Shown: positions 26,604 through 35,621 of the stretch, one piece after another | Numbering within the stretch: position 1 is the first letter of the stretch | Layout: each line of letters opens with the position of its first letter | NCBI RefSeq assembly: GCF_017873435.1 | Contig: NZ_JAGGKG010000020.1 | Coordinates: 1 to 64,000, forward strand | DNA from: Paenibacillus turicensis | Lineage (GTDB): Bacteria; Bacillota; Bacilli; Paenibacillales; Paenibacillaceae | Reading direction: 5' to 3' | Length of the DNA: 64,000 nt | Translations under genes and position numbers: made by a program | Notes under the pieces: model-generated | What the model was told of the DNA's origin: nothing | Database searches by the model: none | The model's input: the letters and a program-made list of their open reading frames with translations, nothing else

Positions 26604-28631
26604 ATGGAGATGTTTGAAATTGTACTCATTATGCTTATATTAATTGGGCTTTCTAACGTGCTTAATCGCTTTATTCCATTTATTCCGGTTCCCTTATTCC
26701 AAATTGTATTAGGAACAGGAGTTGCATTGCTCCCTACAGGCATACATATGGAGCTAAATACGGAGCTGTTTTTGCTCATGTTCATTGCTCCGCTACTTTA
26801 TAACGATGGAAAAAGAACGCCTAGAGAAGAATTGTGGAACTTGCGCTCGCCTATATTGTTGTTAGCATTAGGGCTTGTATTTGTAACTGTATTTGCTGGT
26901 GGTTATTTGATTCATTGGTTAATTCCAACGATGCCGATGCCAGCCGCATTTGCACTTGCCGCGATCTTATCTCCTACAGATGCTGTAGCTGTTAGTGCTT
27001 TAGCGGGGAGAATATCGCTACCTAAAGGCATATTACGCTTGCTTGAAGGAGAATCGCTTGTTAATGATGCTTCAGGACTGGTTGCTTTTAAATTTGCAGT
27101 TGCGGCGATGGTCACAGGCACATTTTCGATAGGTGAAGCGACATGGAGCTTTATTTATATTGCTGTTGGAGGGTTTGTGTGTGGGGTTGTTGTCTCCTTT
27201 CTTATTGTATGGTTAAGAGTATTCTTACGCCGACTTGGGATGGAGGATGTGACGATCCATATGCTTCTACAGCTACTCACGCCCTTCGTCATTTATTTAT
27301 TTGCGGAGGAGTTAGGGTTTTCAGGGATTTTAGCGGTGGTTGCAGGTGGAATTGTGCATGCGATTGAGCGTGATCGTACAGAATCGCTTCAGGCGGAGCT
27401 TCAGGTTGTGTCTAAAAATACATGGAGCGTCATCATTTACATTTTAAATGGACTCGTGTTTGTCATTATGGGATTGCAAATCCCAGATGCGACGGCAACG
27501 ATTTGGCAAAATCCTGATTATAGCAACCTTCAAGTGTTAGGGTTTATCGGCATTATTTCTTTATCCTTGATTTTAATCCGCTTTATTTGGGTGTATTTAT
27601 TTTGGGAAGGCTCTTGGTTGCTGGGGAGTGGCGAACAGATGGGGAAACCGAAGCTCATGTCTTCAGTGCTCATTTCCTTGTCAGGTGTACGCGGGGCAGT
27701 CACCCTTGCGGCAGCATTGTCAATTCCTTATGTTATATCAGGAGGTGCCCCTTTTCCAGAGAGGGATCTCATTATTTTCATCTCGGCTGGTGTCATTTTA
27801 TTTTCATTAGTGATCGCAAGTGTCATGCTTCCGCTCCTATCTCAAAACCCGTCGGAGCATGCCGCAGAAGAAGCTAAGTGTGAGGATGAGGCTAAGGCCG
27901 CTTTGCTTAAAGCGGGTATTGTAGCTATTCGGGAACAAACGACCCCAGAAAATAGCTTTGCTGCCAATCTCGTTGTAGCACAATATGAGGAACGGTTGAG
28001 AAAATTGGAGAACAATGAAGAAGAAATCCCTGACGCAAAACGTCATAAGCAAGAGATTAAGCTTAGAATGATTGGGCTTGAGGCGGAACGAGCTGCCATT
28101 CAAAAAATGATAGATAATGAAGAGCTTACAGGAGAGCTTGCCCAGCGAATTGAACAAACGATGAATCAAATGGAGATGATTATTTCTAGTCGTTTCAAAA
28201 TGTTGATCATGGTTTCTTGGATTCGTTTGCGTCGACTGCTCTTTAAACAGTTTTATAAAAAGCAAGCTGAATTACATGAATGTGATCTGCAGCGATTAAG
28301 ACAAGTTCGGGTCGTGTCTTCTCAAGCTGCAATTAAAGCGATAAAAGGTCAGATGAATGTGACCAATCGAGTTGCGGGGTTAAACATTATTCAGCATTAT
28401 AAGGATCTCATTGCACGATTGGAGCAGCAGGATATGACACGATCGGCGCAGGATGAATGGTTTAGTGAGCACAAAAATGAGCTACAAATAGCTGCCATTC
28501 AAGCAGAACGAAATGAAATTCAGCATATGTTCCAGCGTGGTGAAATTACGCGAGCCTATGCTGCTAAGCTTCGTCAATACATTAATTATATCGAAGCGGG
28601 CATTTTGTATTCTGATTTAGAAGAAGAATAG
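26604..28631 (+). CDS. nhaK: CPA1-family Na+(K+)/H+ antiporter (NhaK-like)
   Basis: This 675-aa membrane protein exchanges cytoplasmic Na+, K+ or Li+ for external protons. About twelve hydrophobic segments fill residues 1-415, with the transport core ILSPTDAVAVSALAG and LEGESLVNDASGLVAFKFAV, where the ND and DA aspartates bind the ion, and LSGVRGAVTLAAAL. The remaining ~250 residues form a long charged helical cytoplasmic domain. Size and layout match B. subtilis NhaK (YvgP, about 670 aa). ATG 26604 follows AAAGGAGAGTGAT. It is inserted between ywlC and mntP, a position that holds no antiporter gene in B. subtilis. Confidence 0.85.
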   Translation: MEMFEIVLIMLILIGLSNVLNRFIPFIPVPLFQIVLGTGVALLPTGIHMELNTELFLLMFIAPLLYNDGKRTPREELWNLRSPILLLALGLVFVTVFAGGYLIHWLIPTMPMPAAFALAAILSPTDAVAVSALAGRISLPKGILRLLEGESLVNDASGLVAFKFAVAAMVTGTFSIGEATWSFIYIAVGGFVCGVVVSFLIVWLRVFLRRLGMEDVTIHMLLQLLTPFVIYLFAEELGFSGILAVVAGGIVHAIERDRTESLQAELQVVSKNTWSVIIYILNGLVFVIMGLQIPDATATIWQNPDYSNLQVLGFIGIISLSLILIRFIWVYLFWEGSWLLGSGEQMGKPKLMSSVLISLSGVRGAVTLAAALSIPYVISGGAPFPERDLIIFISAGVILFSLVIASVMLPLLSQNPSEHAAEEAKCEDEAKAALLKAGIVAIREQTTPENSFAANLVVAQYEERLRKLENNEEEIPDAKRHKQEIKLRMIGLEAERAAIQKMIDNEELTGELAQRIEQTMNQMEMIISSRFKMLIMVSWIRLRRLLFKQFYKKQAELHECDLQRLRQVRVVSSQAAIKAIKGQMNVTNRVAGLNIIQHYKDLIARLEQQDMTRSAQDEWFSEHKNELQIAAIQAERNEIQHMFQRGEITRAYAAKLRQYINYIEAGILYSDLEEE

Positions 28632-28734
28632 AAGAAAAGCTGAAGAAAAAATGTCTGTTTTAGCTCTGATAAGGTCTGATTTTCCTCCTTTGTGCATAGG
28701 TTGTACAAGACTAGTGAACATGGGGGAAAAGATA

Positions 28735-29295
28735 ATGGCAGTTGCTTATGCTTATCTAGGTGAATGGGTAACAATTATATTGATGGCCTTAGCACTAGGT
28801 ATGGATGCCTTTTCATTGGGGATTGGCATCGGAATGAAAGGGATTCGTAAAAAAGAAATTCTACTTATAGCAAGTGTTGTTGCTTTTTTTCATATATTAA
28901 TGCCGTTGTTAGGCGTAGCAACTGGACAATATGTAGGTCGATTGCTAGGAGAGCTATCACAATACGTGGCAGGTGGCTTACTAGCTTTACTTGGTGGACA
29001 TATGATTTATAATGCAATGAAGGAGGGGGAAGCTCAGATGATCTCCCACCAGTCCTTTCTTGGTATTGTATTGTTTTCACTCAGCGTAAGCATTGATTCC
29101 TTTTCGATCGGGATCACACTAGGGATGTTTCATGCCAATCTGTGGCTTATCGTCTTGTTGTTTGGATTTTGTGGTGGCTTATTGTCTATGATGGGTCTAA
29201 TGTTAGGCAAAAAAGTAGGTCGTTCTTTAGGGGAATATGGTGAGGCGGTGGGCGGCGCCATCTTGTTAGCATTTGGACTACTGTTTATATTTTGA
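28735..29295 (+). CDS. mntP: manganese efflux pump MntP
   Basis: This 186-aa protein exports excess Mn2+. Six membrane segments form two repeats, each with the conserved aspartate motif: ALGMDAFSLGIGIGMKG near residue 20 and SVSIDSFSIGITLGMFH near residue 120. ATG 28735 is chosen because GGGGGAAAAG lies directly upstream and it gives the usual N-terminus; in-frame codons back to 28651 lack a ribosome site. It is in the conserved ywlC-mntP-ywlE order. The 100-bp leader is too short for a yybP-ykoY manganese riboswitch and none is seen. Confidence 0.9.
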   Translation: MAVAYAYLGEWVTIILMALALGMDAFSLGIGIGMKGIRKKEILLIASVVAFFHILMPLLGVATGQYVGRLLGELSQYVAGGLLALLGGHMIYNAMKEGEAQMISHQSFLGIVLFSLSVSIDSFSIGITLGMFHANLWLIVLLFGFCGGLLSMMGLMLGKKVGRSLGEYGEAVGGAILLAFGLLFIF

Positions 29296-29369
29296 TTAAT
29301 AATACGAATTTGATAAACTATACGAATAAGTGTAGCAAAACAAGACAAGCTTCTGGGGGTGAACAATCA

Positions 29370-29933
29370 ATGCTGCGAATCTTATTTGTTTGTACAGGGA
29401 ATACATGTCGTAGCCCAATGGCAGAAGGAATATTACGTAAATTAGCAGCGGAGCGCAAGCTTGAGGTTGAGGTGTCTTCTGCGGGTGTAGCTGCGGTGGA
29501 CGGGATGCCGATTTCGAAACATGCACAAGGTGTACTCGCAGATCAAGGCATCACAGATCAGATCAGTTCTAAGCAATTAAGCGCAGAGCTAGTAGGATGG
29601 GCGGATATCATTTTAACATTAACGAGTGCTCATCGTCGTTACGTTATTCAGAGCTTTCCAGAGGCAGTGGAGAAGACATATATTTTAAAGGAATACGTGA
29701 CAGAGGATACAGAGCAAACTGAACTACGTGAGCTTATGGCTGAATTTGAAATGAATAAGGCGATCGGAAAGGAGCTTGAGCCCGCGCGGTTAGAGCGACT
29801 TAGAGATTTATACCATGCGATGCCAGGTTATGATGTTTCAGATCCGTTTGGTGGCTCAAGAGAAGATTATGATATTGTAGCTCAGGAGATTACAGAAGCG
29901 ATTAATAAGCTATTGGACAAGCTTACTGAGTAA
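29370..29933 (+). CDS. ywlE: protein-arginine phosphatase YwlE
   Basis: YwlE removes phosphate from phospho-arginine residues placed by McsB, opposing tagging for ClpCP. The 187-aa protein has the low-molecular-weight phosphatase P-loop CTGNTCRS at residues 8-15. Thr12 replaces the Ile/Leu of tyrosine phosphatases; in B. subtilis the matching Thr11 sets arginine specificity. The general acid Asp lies in VSDPFGGSREDY. It is about 35 residues longer than B. subtilis YwlE, the extra being a charged helical stretch (TEQTELRELMAEFEMNK...ARLERLRDLY). ATG 29370 follows GGGGGTGA. Confidence 0.9.
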   Translation: MLRILFVCTGNTCRSPMAEGILRKLAAERKLEVEVSSAGVAAVDGMPISKHAQGVLADQGITDQISSKQLSAELVGWADIILTLTSAHRRYVIQSFPEAVEKTYILKEYVTEDTEQTELRELMAEFEMNKAIGKELEPARLERLRDLYHAMPGYDVSDPFGGSREDYDIVAQEITEAINKLLDKLTE

Positions 29934-29951
29934 ACTGCCAAAAAATCAAGG

Positions 29952-29980
29952 TTGCTTTTACTGCTATCATGTTTTATTCT
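29952..29980 (+). promoter_or_regulatory. sigma-A promoter of the ZTP-riboswitch operon
   Basis: -35 TTGCTT (29952-29957) and -10 TATTCT (29975-29980), 17 bp apart, placed about 20 bp before the riboswitch aptamer. Confidence 0.6.
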
Positions 29981-29999
29981 TAATGAAGATAGCAAGGAT

Positions 30000-30070
30000 C
30001 CGATGTAACTGGCGACGAAATGGAGTATACCATGATGGAGCATCGGAACATACGGCCGGTCGCCTGGGCA
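30000..30070 (+). ncRNA. ZTP riboswitch aptamer (pfl motif)
   Basis: The pfl signature is visible. P1 is CCGATG (30000-30005) with CATCGG (30041-30046). ACTGGCG (30008-30014) follows P1, then a small ATGG/CCAT hairpin and the junction GGAGC (30038-30042). The hallmark 3' end CGCCTGGGCA (30061-30070) closes the pseudoknot by pairing CGCC with GGCG. ZTP riboswitches turn on one-carbon and purine genes when 10-formyl-THF is short, and glyA is among their known targets. Here it precedes ywlG-glyA with an intrinsic terminator in between. Confidence 0.92.
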
Positions 30071-30071
30071 A

Positions 30072-30110
30072 AGAGCAAAACACAGTTACCTGTGTTCTGC
30101 TCTTTTTTTC
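30072..30110 (+). terminator. expression-platform terminator of the ZTP riboswitch
   Basis: AGAGCA-(A)-AACACAG pairs with CTGTGTT-(C)-TGCTCT around a TTAC loop, followed by TTTTTTT. It starts within two bases of the aptamer's 3' pseudoknot strand, so ligand binding can compete with its formation. Confidence 0.9.
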
Positions 30111-30145
30111 AAAATATAGAGATATATGAGAAAGGACTTGCAGAA

Positions 30146-30736
30146 ATGGAAACAGCTTTCGTACCAGATCAAATTGCAAAGCAAGCAACACTTGTATTAA
30201 AGGAGTTAGTTGAAGTAGGTCATCTTGGTCAAGGTAGCTTAGTCGTAATTGGAGCTAGCACAAGTGAGGTGGCGGGCAAAAAAATTGGAACAGCCGGTCA
30301 AATCGACATTGGTGCAGAGTTGTATGCAGGATTAACGGAGGTAAGCCGCGAGTTTGGGCTGCATCTTGTCTTTCAATGCTGTGAACATTTAAATCGTGCG
30401 CTTGTTGTCGAACGTCAAGTTTTGCGGCAGTTCAATTTAACAGAGGTTGCGGCGGTGCCGATTCCTGGCGCTGGGGGTTCAATGGCAGCAACTGCGTACA
30501 AATTGATGAATACTCCTTGTTTAGCTGAGAGCATTCAAGCTGACGCGGGCATCGATATTGGTGAAACGATGATTGGTATGCATCTTCGCCCTGTTGCAGT
30601 TCCAGTAAGAACCTACATTCGTTTTATTGGTCACGCTAGAGTAAACGCCGCTTGGACTCGTCCGAAGCTTATTGGTGGGGCAAGGGCGCAATATGCGCAA
30701 GCAGAGACATCTGGTAATACAAGTAGCTGTGAGTAA
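30146..30736 (+). CDS. ywlG: TIGR01440/DUF436 family protein YwlG
   Basis: This 196-aa protein belongs to the conserved YwlG family of unknown biochemical function. Visible conserved stretches are VVIGASTSEVAGKKIGTAG, LVFQCCEHLNRALVVE, and PIPGAGGSMAATAY. ATG 30146 is chosen because a GAGAAAGGA site precedes it and it gives the family N-terminus. The reading frame stays open upstream to 30020, but that stretch is the riboswitch and terminator, not protein. It is the first gene behind the ZTP riboswitch and is followed by glyA after 57 bp, which ties it to one-carbon or glycine/serine metabolism. Confidence 0.9.
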   Translation: METAFVPDQIAKQATLVLKELVEVGHLGQGSLVVIGASTSEVAGKKIGTAGQIDIGAELYAGLTEVSREFGLHLVFQCCEHLNRALVVERQVLRQFNLTEVAAVPIPGAGGSMAATAYKLMNTPCLAESIQADAGIDIGETMIGMHLRPVAVPVRTYIRFIGHARVNAAWTRPKLIGGARAQYAQAETSGNTSSCE

Positions 30737-30793
30737 GGTATTAACAACTTTATCATAAATAATCAAATTCACTTATTCGGGAGGAAATGGAAC

Positions 30794-32044
30794 ATGGATC
30801 AATTGAAGAAGCAGGACCCTGCTGTATTAGAGGCAATGAATTTAGAGCTACATCGTCAACAAAACAATATTGAGCTAATTGCCTCTGAGAACATCGTCAG
30901 TGAAGCAGTAATTGAAGCAATGGGTTCTGTACTAACGAACAAGTATGCAGAAGGCTATCCGGGAAAACGTTACTATGGTGGCTGTGAGCATGTGGACATT
31001 GTTGAAAATATTGCTCGCGACCGTGCGAAGGAATTGTTTGGCGCAGACCATGCTAACGTACAACCTCATTCTGGTGCACAAGCGAATCTTGCGGTTTATT
31101 TGACAGCGTTAAAGCCAGGCGACACGGTACTTGGTATGAACCTTTCTCATGGCGGCCACCTTACGCATGGTAGTCCTGTAAATGCTTCAGGCTTACTTTA
31201 TAATTTTGTTTCCTATGGCGTTCAAGAGGATAGCTTCTTGATTGATTATGATGAAGTACGGAAGGCAGCATTTAAGCATCGCCCTCGTCTAATTGTAGCT
31301 GGAGCAAGTGCTTATCCGCGTATTATCGATTTTGAAAAGCTAGGTCAAATTGCGAATGATGTAGGCGCATTGTTTATGGTGGATATGGCACACATCGCAG
31401 GTTTAGTTGCTGCGGGTCTTCATCCAAATCCAGTACCTCATGCACATTTTGTGACCACAACTACGCATAAAACGTTGCGTGGACCTCGTGGAGGTATGAT
31501 TTTATGTCGTCAGCCATGGGCAGCAGCGATTGATAAAGCGGTATTCCCTGGTACACAAGGGGGACCATTGATGCATGTTATCGCTTCTAAAGCGGTAGCG
31601 CTTGGTGAAGCCTTAGCACCTGAATTTAAGACATATGCACAAAATGTAATTGATAATGCAGCAACTTTAGCGGAAACACTTATTGCAGAAGGTTTAAATC
31701 TTGTATCTGGCGGTACAGACAACCACTTAATGCTGATCGATACGCGTAATTTGAATATTACAGGTAAAGACGCTGAGCATGTGCTTGATGCTGTGGGTAT
31801 TACTGTAAACAAAAACTCTATTCCATTTGATCCAACAAGTCCATTTGTAACAAGTGGAATTCGTGTAGGTACACCTGCGGTGACTTCCCGTGGTATGGAT
31901 CAGGAAGCGATGAAGGTGATTGGTAAAACGATCGCACTTGTGTTAAAAAATCCGAAGGATGAAGCAAGCTTAGCAGAGGCTCGTAAAAATGTAGCAGAAT
32001 TAGCTGCTAAGTTCCCGATTTACACAGGACTTCGCTACGAATAA
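30794..32044 (+). CDS. glyA: serine hydroxymethyltransferase
   Basis: GlyA converts serine and tetrahydrofolate to glycine and 5,10-methylene-THF with pyridoxal phosphate, the main entry of one-carbon units. The 416-aa length fits the family. The PLP lysine is K226 in [17 protein letters not shown]; other conserved stretches are [28 protein letters not shown] and [11 protein letters not shown]. The start follows CGGGAGGAAATGG. It is the second gene behind the ZTP riboswitch, so it should be induced when 10-formyl-THF runs low. A terminator follows at 32097. Confidence 0.96.
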   Translation: MDQLKKQDPAVLEAMNLELHRQQNNIELIASENIVSEAVIEAMGSVLTNKYAEGYPGKRYYGGCEHVDIVENIARDRAKELFGADHANVQPHSGAQANLAVYLTALKPGDTVLGMNLSHGGHLTHGSPVNASGLLYNFVSYGVQEDSFLIDYDEVRKAAFKHRPRLIVAGASAYPRIIDFEKLGQIANDVGALFMVDMAHIAGLVAAGLHPNPVPHAHFVTTTTHKTLRGPRGGMILCRQPWAAAIDKAVFPGTQGGPLMHVIASKAVALGEALAPEFKTYAQNVIDNAATLAETLIAEGLNLVSGGTDNHLMLIDTRNLNITGKDAEHVLDAVGITVNKNSIPFDPTSPFVTSGIRVGTPAVTSRGMDQEAMKVIGKTIALVLKNPKDEASLAEARKNVAELAAKFPIYTGLRYE

Positions 32045-32096
32045 AAGAGGATGCTCCTAGCTCATAATAGTTGAAGCTACTCTACCGTTGTTAAAC

Positions 32097-32139
32097 AAAC
32101 CTCTAGTCATAATGAACATTGTGATTAGAGGTTTTTGTT
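32097..32139 (+). terminator. terminator after glyA
   Basis: AAACCTCTAGTCA (32097-32109) pairs with TGATTAGAGGTTT (32122-32134) with one wobble, followed by TTGTTT. Confidence 0.85.
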
Positions 32140-32227
32140 TGTATGCTCATGGCATTCGCTTAGCGACAGTGATATAATAAACGGGATTTGTAGAAAAAGA
32201 CTCAGCAATATACCGGAGGGACTAACA

Positions 32228-32857
32228 ATGCCAAAATTGGTGGTATGCGATCATCCGTTGATCCAACACAAACTTACAATGATTCGCGATATGCGGACAA
32301 ACACGAAAGACTTTCGTGAATTAGTAGATGAAGTAGCTACATTGATGGCTTACGAAATTACGCGCGAAATTCCTTTAGAGGAAATTACAGTACAGACTCC
32401 AGTGGCAGAAGCGAAGGTGCGCGTGATTGCAGGACGTATGCTTGGGCTAATTCCAATCTTAAGAGCGGGACTTGGTATGCTTGATGGTGTTCTGAAATTG
32501 TTACCAGCAGCAAAGGTGGGGCATGTTGGTCTATTCCGTGATCCTGTCACTTTACAGCCTGTAGAGTACTATTTGAAGCTACCTACAGATGTACAAGAGC
32601 GCGAGCTTATTGTCATTGATCCTATGCTAGCTACTGGGGGATCTGCGATTGCTGCGATTGATGCACTTAAAAATCGTGGTTGTACTCAAATTAAAATGAT
32701 GAATCTTATTGCAGCACCTGAAGGTGTACAAGCCGTACATGAAGCGCATCCTGATGTTGATATTTATGTCGCCGCTTTAGATGAACGATTAGATGAACAT
32801 GGCTACATTATTCCAGGTCTTGGAGACGCTGGTGACCGTCTATACGGAACGAAGTAA
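32228..32857 (+). CDS. upp: uracil phosphoribosyltransferase
   Basis: Upp salvages uracil to UMP using PRPP. The 209-aa length is exactly that of B. subtilis Upp. The PRPP loop [17 protein letters not shown] (about residues 131-147) and the uracil-binding C-terminal stretch [17 protein letters not shown] are intact. ATG 32228 follows CCGGAGGG and gives [16 protein letters not shown], the family N-terminus. It is co-oriented with mnaA, which starts 50 bp downstream. Confidence 0.96.
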   Translation: MPKLVVCDHPLIQHKLTMIRDMRTNTKDFRELVDEVATLMAYEITREIPLEEITVQTPVAEAKVRVIAGRMLGLIPILRAGLGMLDGVLKLLPAAKVGHVGLFRDPVTLQPVEYYLKLPTDVQERELIVIDPMLATGGSAIAAIDALKNRGCTQIKMMNLIAAPEGVQAVHEAHPDVDIYVAALDERLDEHGYIIPGLGDAGDRLYGTK

Positions 32858-32907
32858 TATACCCTTGTAGGTGACTATAAGAGATAATCTATGGAAAGGA
32901 AGCCATT

Positions 32908-34050
32908 ATGTCTAAAATTAAAGTGATGACGATATTTGGTGTGCGACCTGAAGCGATTAAAATGGCGCCACTTATTCTCGAATTACAAAAGCATCCTGAA
33001 CATATTGAATCAATTGTATGTGTAACCGCACAGCACCGTGAAATGCTGGACCAAGTGCTTGATGTATTTAAAATTGAACCTGACTATGATTTGGATGTCA
33101 TGAAGCCAAGCCAGACGTTAAACGAGATTACAATTCGTGTGCTCCAAGGCTTGGAGGGAGTGCTGCGTGAAGCGAAGCCTGATATTGTGTTGGTGCATGG
33201 AGATACACTCACTACTTTCCTTGCCAGCTATGCCGCCTTTTTACAAGGAATTAAGGTTGGACATGTGGAAGCGGGCTTGCGCACGTGGAATAAAATGTCT
33301 CCTTATCCAGAGGAAATGAACCGTCAATTAACGGGTGTTTTAGCTGATTTACACTTTGCGCCAACCTCAGGTGCAGCTGGGAATTTGTTAAAGGAAAATA
33401 AGCCAAAGTCAAGCATATATATCACAGGCAATACAGTAATAGATGTGTTTCAATATACTGTACAGCCCGATTATAGGGATTCTGTGCTTGAATGGGCCCA
33501 AGGCAAACGCCTTATTTTAATGACGGCTCATCGTCGTGAATCGCAAGGAGAACCACATTTAAACATTTTCCGTGCAATCCGTAGAATTGCAGATGAATTT
33601 GAGGATATTGCCATCGTTTATCCTGTTCATCCAAGCCCTGCGGTTAAGATTCCGGCGTATGAACACTTGGGAAATCATCCTAGAATTAAGCTCATCGACC
33701 CTCTTGATGTTGTGGATTTGCATAACTACTATCCACATACACATCTGATCCTAACGGATTCTGGTGGTCTGCAAGAAGAAGCGCCTACACATGGCGTACC
33801 TGTACTCGTCTTGCGTGACACAACAGAGCGTCCAGAAGGGATTGAGGCCGGTACGCTAGAGCTTGTTGGCACCGATGAGGAGATGGTTTATGAACGTACG
33901 AAGGTATTGCTCAGTGACAAGGAAACCTATAACAAGATGAGTCTTGCAGCCAATCCATTTGGAGATGGGCATGCATCAAGAAGAATTGTGGAAGCAATTT
34001 TACATCATTTTGGAGTAGTAAGTGAGCGTCCTGAGGAATTTAAGGTATAA
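32908..34050 (+). CDS. mnaA: UDP-N-acetylglucosamine 2-epimerase (non-hydrolysing)
   Basis: MnaA (WecB family) interconverts UDP-GlcNAc and UDP-ManNAc. The 380-aa length equals B. subtilis MnaA. Conserved stretches include FGVRPEAIKMAPL at the N-terminus, VHGDTLTTFLA, HVEAGLRTWN, MTAHRRESQGEP and LTDSGGLQEEAP, covering substrate and allosteric UDP-GlcNAc sites. UDP-ManNAc is the donor used by TagA, encoded at 56.7 kb, so the genes belong to one cell-wall-polymer pathway. It starts at ATG 32908 behind AAGGAAG and is probably transcribed with upp. Confidence 0.93.
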   Translation: MSKIKVMTIFGVRPEAIKMAPLILELQKHPEHIESIVCVTAQHREMLDQVLDVFKIEPDYDLDVMKPSQTLNEITIRVLQGLEGVLREAKPDIVLVHGDTLTTFLASYAAFLQGIKVGHVEAGLRTWNKMSPYPEEMNRQLTGVLADLHFAPTSGAAGNLLKENKPKSSIYITGNTVIDVFQYTVQPDYRDSVLEWAQGKRLILMTAHRRESQGEPHLNIFRAIRRIADEFEDIAIVYPVHPSPAVKIPAYEHLGNHPRIKLIDPLDVVDLHNYYPHTHLILTDSGGLQEEAPTHGVPVLVLRDTTERPEGIEAGTLELVGTDEEMVYERTKVLLSDKETYNKMSLAANPFGDGHASRRIVEAILHHFGVVSERPEEFKV

Positions 34051-34091
34051 AATGGAACAAAAGTACTAATGTTCTAGTCCAGAAGCACTGA

Positions 34092-34157
34092 CCATACATA
34101 TGAACTGTATGGTTTGACGCTTTCACAGTGATCATTATCACATTTGTTTGCTTTTTT
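34092..34157 (+). terminator. tandem terminator-like hairpins after mnaA
   Basis: CCATACA (34092-34098) pairs with TGTATGG (34106-34112). A second hairpin, GTGAT (34128-34132) with ATCAC (34137-34141), is followed by a T-rich stretch including TTTTTT near 34152. Nothing else was recognised in the gap apart from the atp promoter. Confidence 0.5.
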
Positions 34158-34163
34158 AAGTAA

Positions 34164-34193
34164 TTGACAAAAAGTCGTCACATTCAGTAAAAT
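34164..34193 (+). promoter_or_regulatory. atp operon promoter
   Basis: -35 TTGACA (34164-34169) and -10 TAAAAT (34188-34193), 18 bp apart, with about 230 nt of leader before atpI. A further TATAAT at 34324-34329 has no clear -35. Confidence 0.6.
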
Positions 34194-34428
34194 GAGTTGG
34201 GATTAGTTGAAATAAGCTTAAAGGCTTATGAACAAGCTGCAATAGCGGTAGAATTGTGTCGAATTTTGTACAATCTTCTAAAATGTAGCTCCATGCATAA
34301 ACTCCTTGCCAAAAAATTCCGATTATAATAAGGGAGCAAAGCGGTATATGCTGGTAAGGGTTATCGTTTTATATGCGTGTGACTGATATGCAGGACTTTT
34401 AATGATCAAAGTCAATGGAGGGAATGAA

Positions 34429-34806
34429 ATGGATCAGTTACACTCCATTACTGTGACCGTAACGAGGATCACGATAATTATATTATCTGCCTTGTTTATG
34501 GGATGGGCTTTTCTTCCTGCACACCGAACTATCCTATCTGGAGTTATGTTGGGTCTGGTTGTTGGTTTGGTGAATACCACCTATCTTTCTAACAGAGTAC
34601 GTAGACTAGCTCAAATTGTGGTAACTCAGGAGAATAGTCGCTTTAGTTTTGGCTTTCTAACGAGAATGTGTCTTGTGGTGCTTACCTTTGCGGTTGCATT
34701 TAGGCTTGATACTTTATCTATGGAAGCAACGATTTGTGCGCTATTTGTCCCACAGCTTCTTACGATCCCTGTCGGTATTTTTGTATCGCTTCGGAACAAG
34801 TCTTAA
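34429..34806 (+). CDS. atpI: ATP synthase subunit I
   Basis: AtpI is a small membrane protein that helps assemble the c-ring and may aid Mg2+ uptake. The 125-aa protein has four hydrophobic segments (about 9-30, 34-52, 72-92 and 96-118), the usual layout, although sequence conservation in this family is low. The call rests mainly on size, topology and its place as first gene of the atp operon. ATG 34429 follows GGAGGGAATGAA; an upstream in-frame start at 34402 lacks a site. Its stop is 32 bp before atpB. Confidence 0.85.
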   Translation: MDQLHSITVTVTRITIIILSALFMGWAFLPAHRTILSGVMLGLVVGLVNTTYLSNRVRRLAQIVVTQENSRFSFGFLTRMCLVVLTFAVAFRLDTLSMEATICALFVPQLLTIPVGIFVSLRNKS

Positions 34807-34838
34807 CCAGTCTAAAGCGAAAGGAGGGAATCATATTT

Positions 34839-35606
34839 ATGCATGATGCACCAATTATTAACCTTGGAGGCTTTCACCTAGATCTGTCTGCGGTTTTAAT
34901 GTTGCTTGTTACGATGATTATCGTATTTGTTTTATGTTGGTTGGCAACAAGAAACCTGTCAGTTGAAAATCCATCTAAGATTCAAAACTTTATGGAATGG
35001 ATCGTTGAATTTGTACAAGGGATTATTGGAAGTGCCATGGATTCAAAGAAGGGAAGACCTTATTTATCTTTAGGTTTAACACTTATTCTTTTCATCTTTG
35101 TATCTAACTTGCTTGGTTTGCCACTAGGTATTGCCACAGAAGCACATGAACCGGTCAGTATTTTTGGTTATGTGATTGAGGCAACTCGAAGTTTATCAGG
35201 CGGAGCACATGCCGAGATAATGTGGTGGAAATCACCAACCGCTGATATTTCTGTGACTGCAGGTTTAGCGATGATTATCTTCATCCTGATGAACTATTTA
35301 GGTATTAGAAATAATCGCAAGCATTATTTCAAGCATTTTATTGAACCATTCCCAATCTTCTTGCCTCTAAATATTATCGAGAACTTATCGAAGCCAATTG
35401 CGCTTGCTATCCGGTTGTTCGCGAATATTTTTGCAGGTGAGGTACTGATTACCGTAATTCTTAAATTGAAATTTATTGGTATTCCGTTCATGGGATTATG
35501 GCAAGGGTTCAGTGTTTTCGTAGGTGGACTTCAAGCATACATTTTCACCATTCTAACCATGGTGTATATTGCTCAATATACAATCCATGATGAGAAGGCG
35601 CATTAA
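34839..35606 (+). CDS. atpB: ATP synthase Fo subunit a
   Basis: Subunit a forms the two proton half-channels against the c-ring. The 255-aa protein has five to six membrane segments. The essential arginine is in NLSKPIALAIRLFANIFAGE (helix 4), followed by a C-terminal helix with GLQAYIFTILTMVYI. ATG 34839 is preferred, behind AAAGGAGGGAA and at the family N-terminus; in-frame codons back to 34734 overlap atpI without a site. The 97-bp gap to atpE holds a strong hairpin. Confidence 0.95.
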   Translation: MHDAPIINLGGFHLDLSAVLMLLVTMIIVFVLCWLATRNLSVENPSKIQNFMEWIVEFVQGIIGSAMDSKKGRPYLSLGLTLILFIFVSNLLGLPLGIATEAHEPVSIFGYVIEATRSLSGGAHAEIMWWKSPTADISVTAGLAMIIFILMNYLGIRNNRKHYFKHFIEPFPIFLPLNIIENLSKPIALAIRLFANIFAGEVLITVILKLKFIGIPFMGLWQGFSVFVGGLQAYIFTILTMVYIAQYTIHDEKAH

Positions 35607-35621
35607 GGAAAGACATTAATA

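Noticed and set aside
28632..28734. yybP-ykoY manganese riboswitch before mntP
   Set aside because: The gap is about 100 bp and lacks the conserved aptamer loops.
30020..30145. N-terminal extension of YwlG
   Set aside because: The stretch is the ZTP aptamer and terminator; a good ribosome site precedes ATG 30146.
34128..34141. Fur/Zur-type operator upstream of the atp promoter
   Set aside because: GTGATCATTATCAC fits neither consensus well and is better explained as a terminator stem with the T-rich tail after it.
34734..34838. Early start of atpB within atpI
   Set aside because: No ribosome site, and the protein would not match the family N-terminus; ATG 34839 has AAAGGAGGG.
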